Part shown: one piece after another, positions 5,644 through 5,670 of the stretch
How the letters are laid out: each line of letters opens with the position of its first letter
Position numbering within the stretch: position 1 is the first letter of the stretch
Assembly: GCA_009885275.1 (NCBI GenBank)
Contig: VFKY01000402.1
Location: forward strand, 1-5,670
Direction of reading: 5' to 3'
DNA from: Verrucomicrobiota bacterium
GTDB lineage: Bacteria > Verrucomicrobiota > Verrucomicrobiia > Verrucomicrobiales > Verrucomicrobiaceae
DNA: 5,670 nt
Program-made: the position numbers and the translations under genes
Notes under the pieces: model-generated
Databases searched by the model: none
Seen by the model: only the letters and a program-made list of their open reading frames with translations
Told to the model about the DNA's origin: nothing

Positions 5644-5670
5644 AATGTGTTACCTATGTCCTCGGTTCAT
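5644..5670 (+). repeat. Right-edge repeat copy 3 (inverted), reaching the window end
   Basis: Positions 5648-5670 are the perfect inverted partner of copy 1, and 5644-5666 are a 20/23 inverted partner of copy 2 with a 23-base spacer (5621-5643). The copy reads TGTTACCTATGTCC... on the plus strand and contains ATG TCC TCG GTT CAT (5656-5670), which would encode the same MSSVH peptide that starts at copy 1 on the other strand. The repeat may extend beyond the window. Such repeated, TGT...ACA-bounded sequences resemble insertion-sequence ends, but no transposase is visible. Confidence 0.8.

Noticed and set aside
5570..5670. CRISPR array
   Set aside because: There are only three repeat copies, one of them inverted, and the spacers are unequal (5 and 23 bases), which is incompatible with a CRISPR array.

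Overview
The window reads as ordinary bacterial chromosome with a possible mobile-element scar or boundary at its right edge. Compact housekeeping genes with essentially full-length, intact reading frames dominate. The lineage cannot be fixed from sequence alone. The succinyl-CoA synthetase beta chain has a mitochondrial-like insertion, CdsA has a variant signature, and no start codon has a recognisable Shine-Dalgarno sequence. These traits fit the Planctomycetes-Verrucomicrobia-Chlamydiae superphylum, with Verrucomicrobiota as my best guess, but this is inference from memory of family members and not a search result.

Layout. A leftward block on the minus strand runs cdsA (2760-3656), dxr (1584-2756, 3 bp after cdsA), a 138-bp gap, sucC (258-1445), a 42-bp gap, then sucD (from 215 leftward, cut by the window start). 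A 181-bp divergent intergenic region (3657-3837) separates this block from rightward glpK (3838-5319). It contains a strikingly pyrimidine-rich tract and a TATAAC box so close to the glpK ATG that the transcript may be leaderless. Only 7 bp after the glpK stop lies the stop of a convergent minus-strand gene for a small winged-helix protein (5327-5608). The last ~100 bases hold three copies of a ~20-23-bp repeat, two direct and one inverted. The outer pair forms a perfect 23-bp inverted repeat that reaches the last base of the window.

Function. CdsA makes CDP-diacylglycerol for phospholipid synthesis, and Dxr commits carbon to the MEP isoprenoid pathway. SucC and SucD form the TCA-cycle enzyme that couples succinyl-CoA cleavage to nucleoside triphosphate formation. 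GlpK phosphorylates glycerol and so feeds lipid synthesis or glycolysis. cdsA and dxr are commonly adjacent in bacteria, but their usual partners uppS and rseP are absent here and sucCD follows instead. The glycerol kinase lacks the glycine/arginine loop that binds fructose-1,6-bisphosphate in the E. coli enzyme.

I found no RNA gene, CRISPR array, or clearly new multi-gene system. The region most worth extending is the right edge, where the start codons of the small winged-helix gene lie inside the repeats and the inverted copy carries the same start peptide on the opposite strand.
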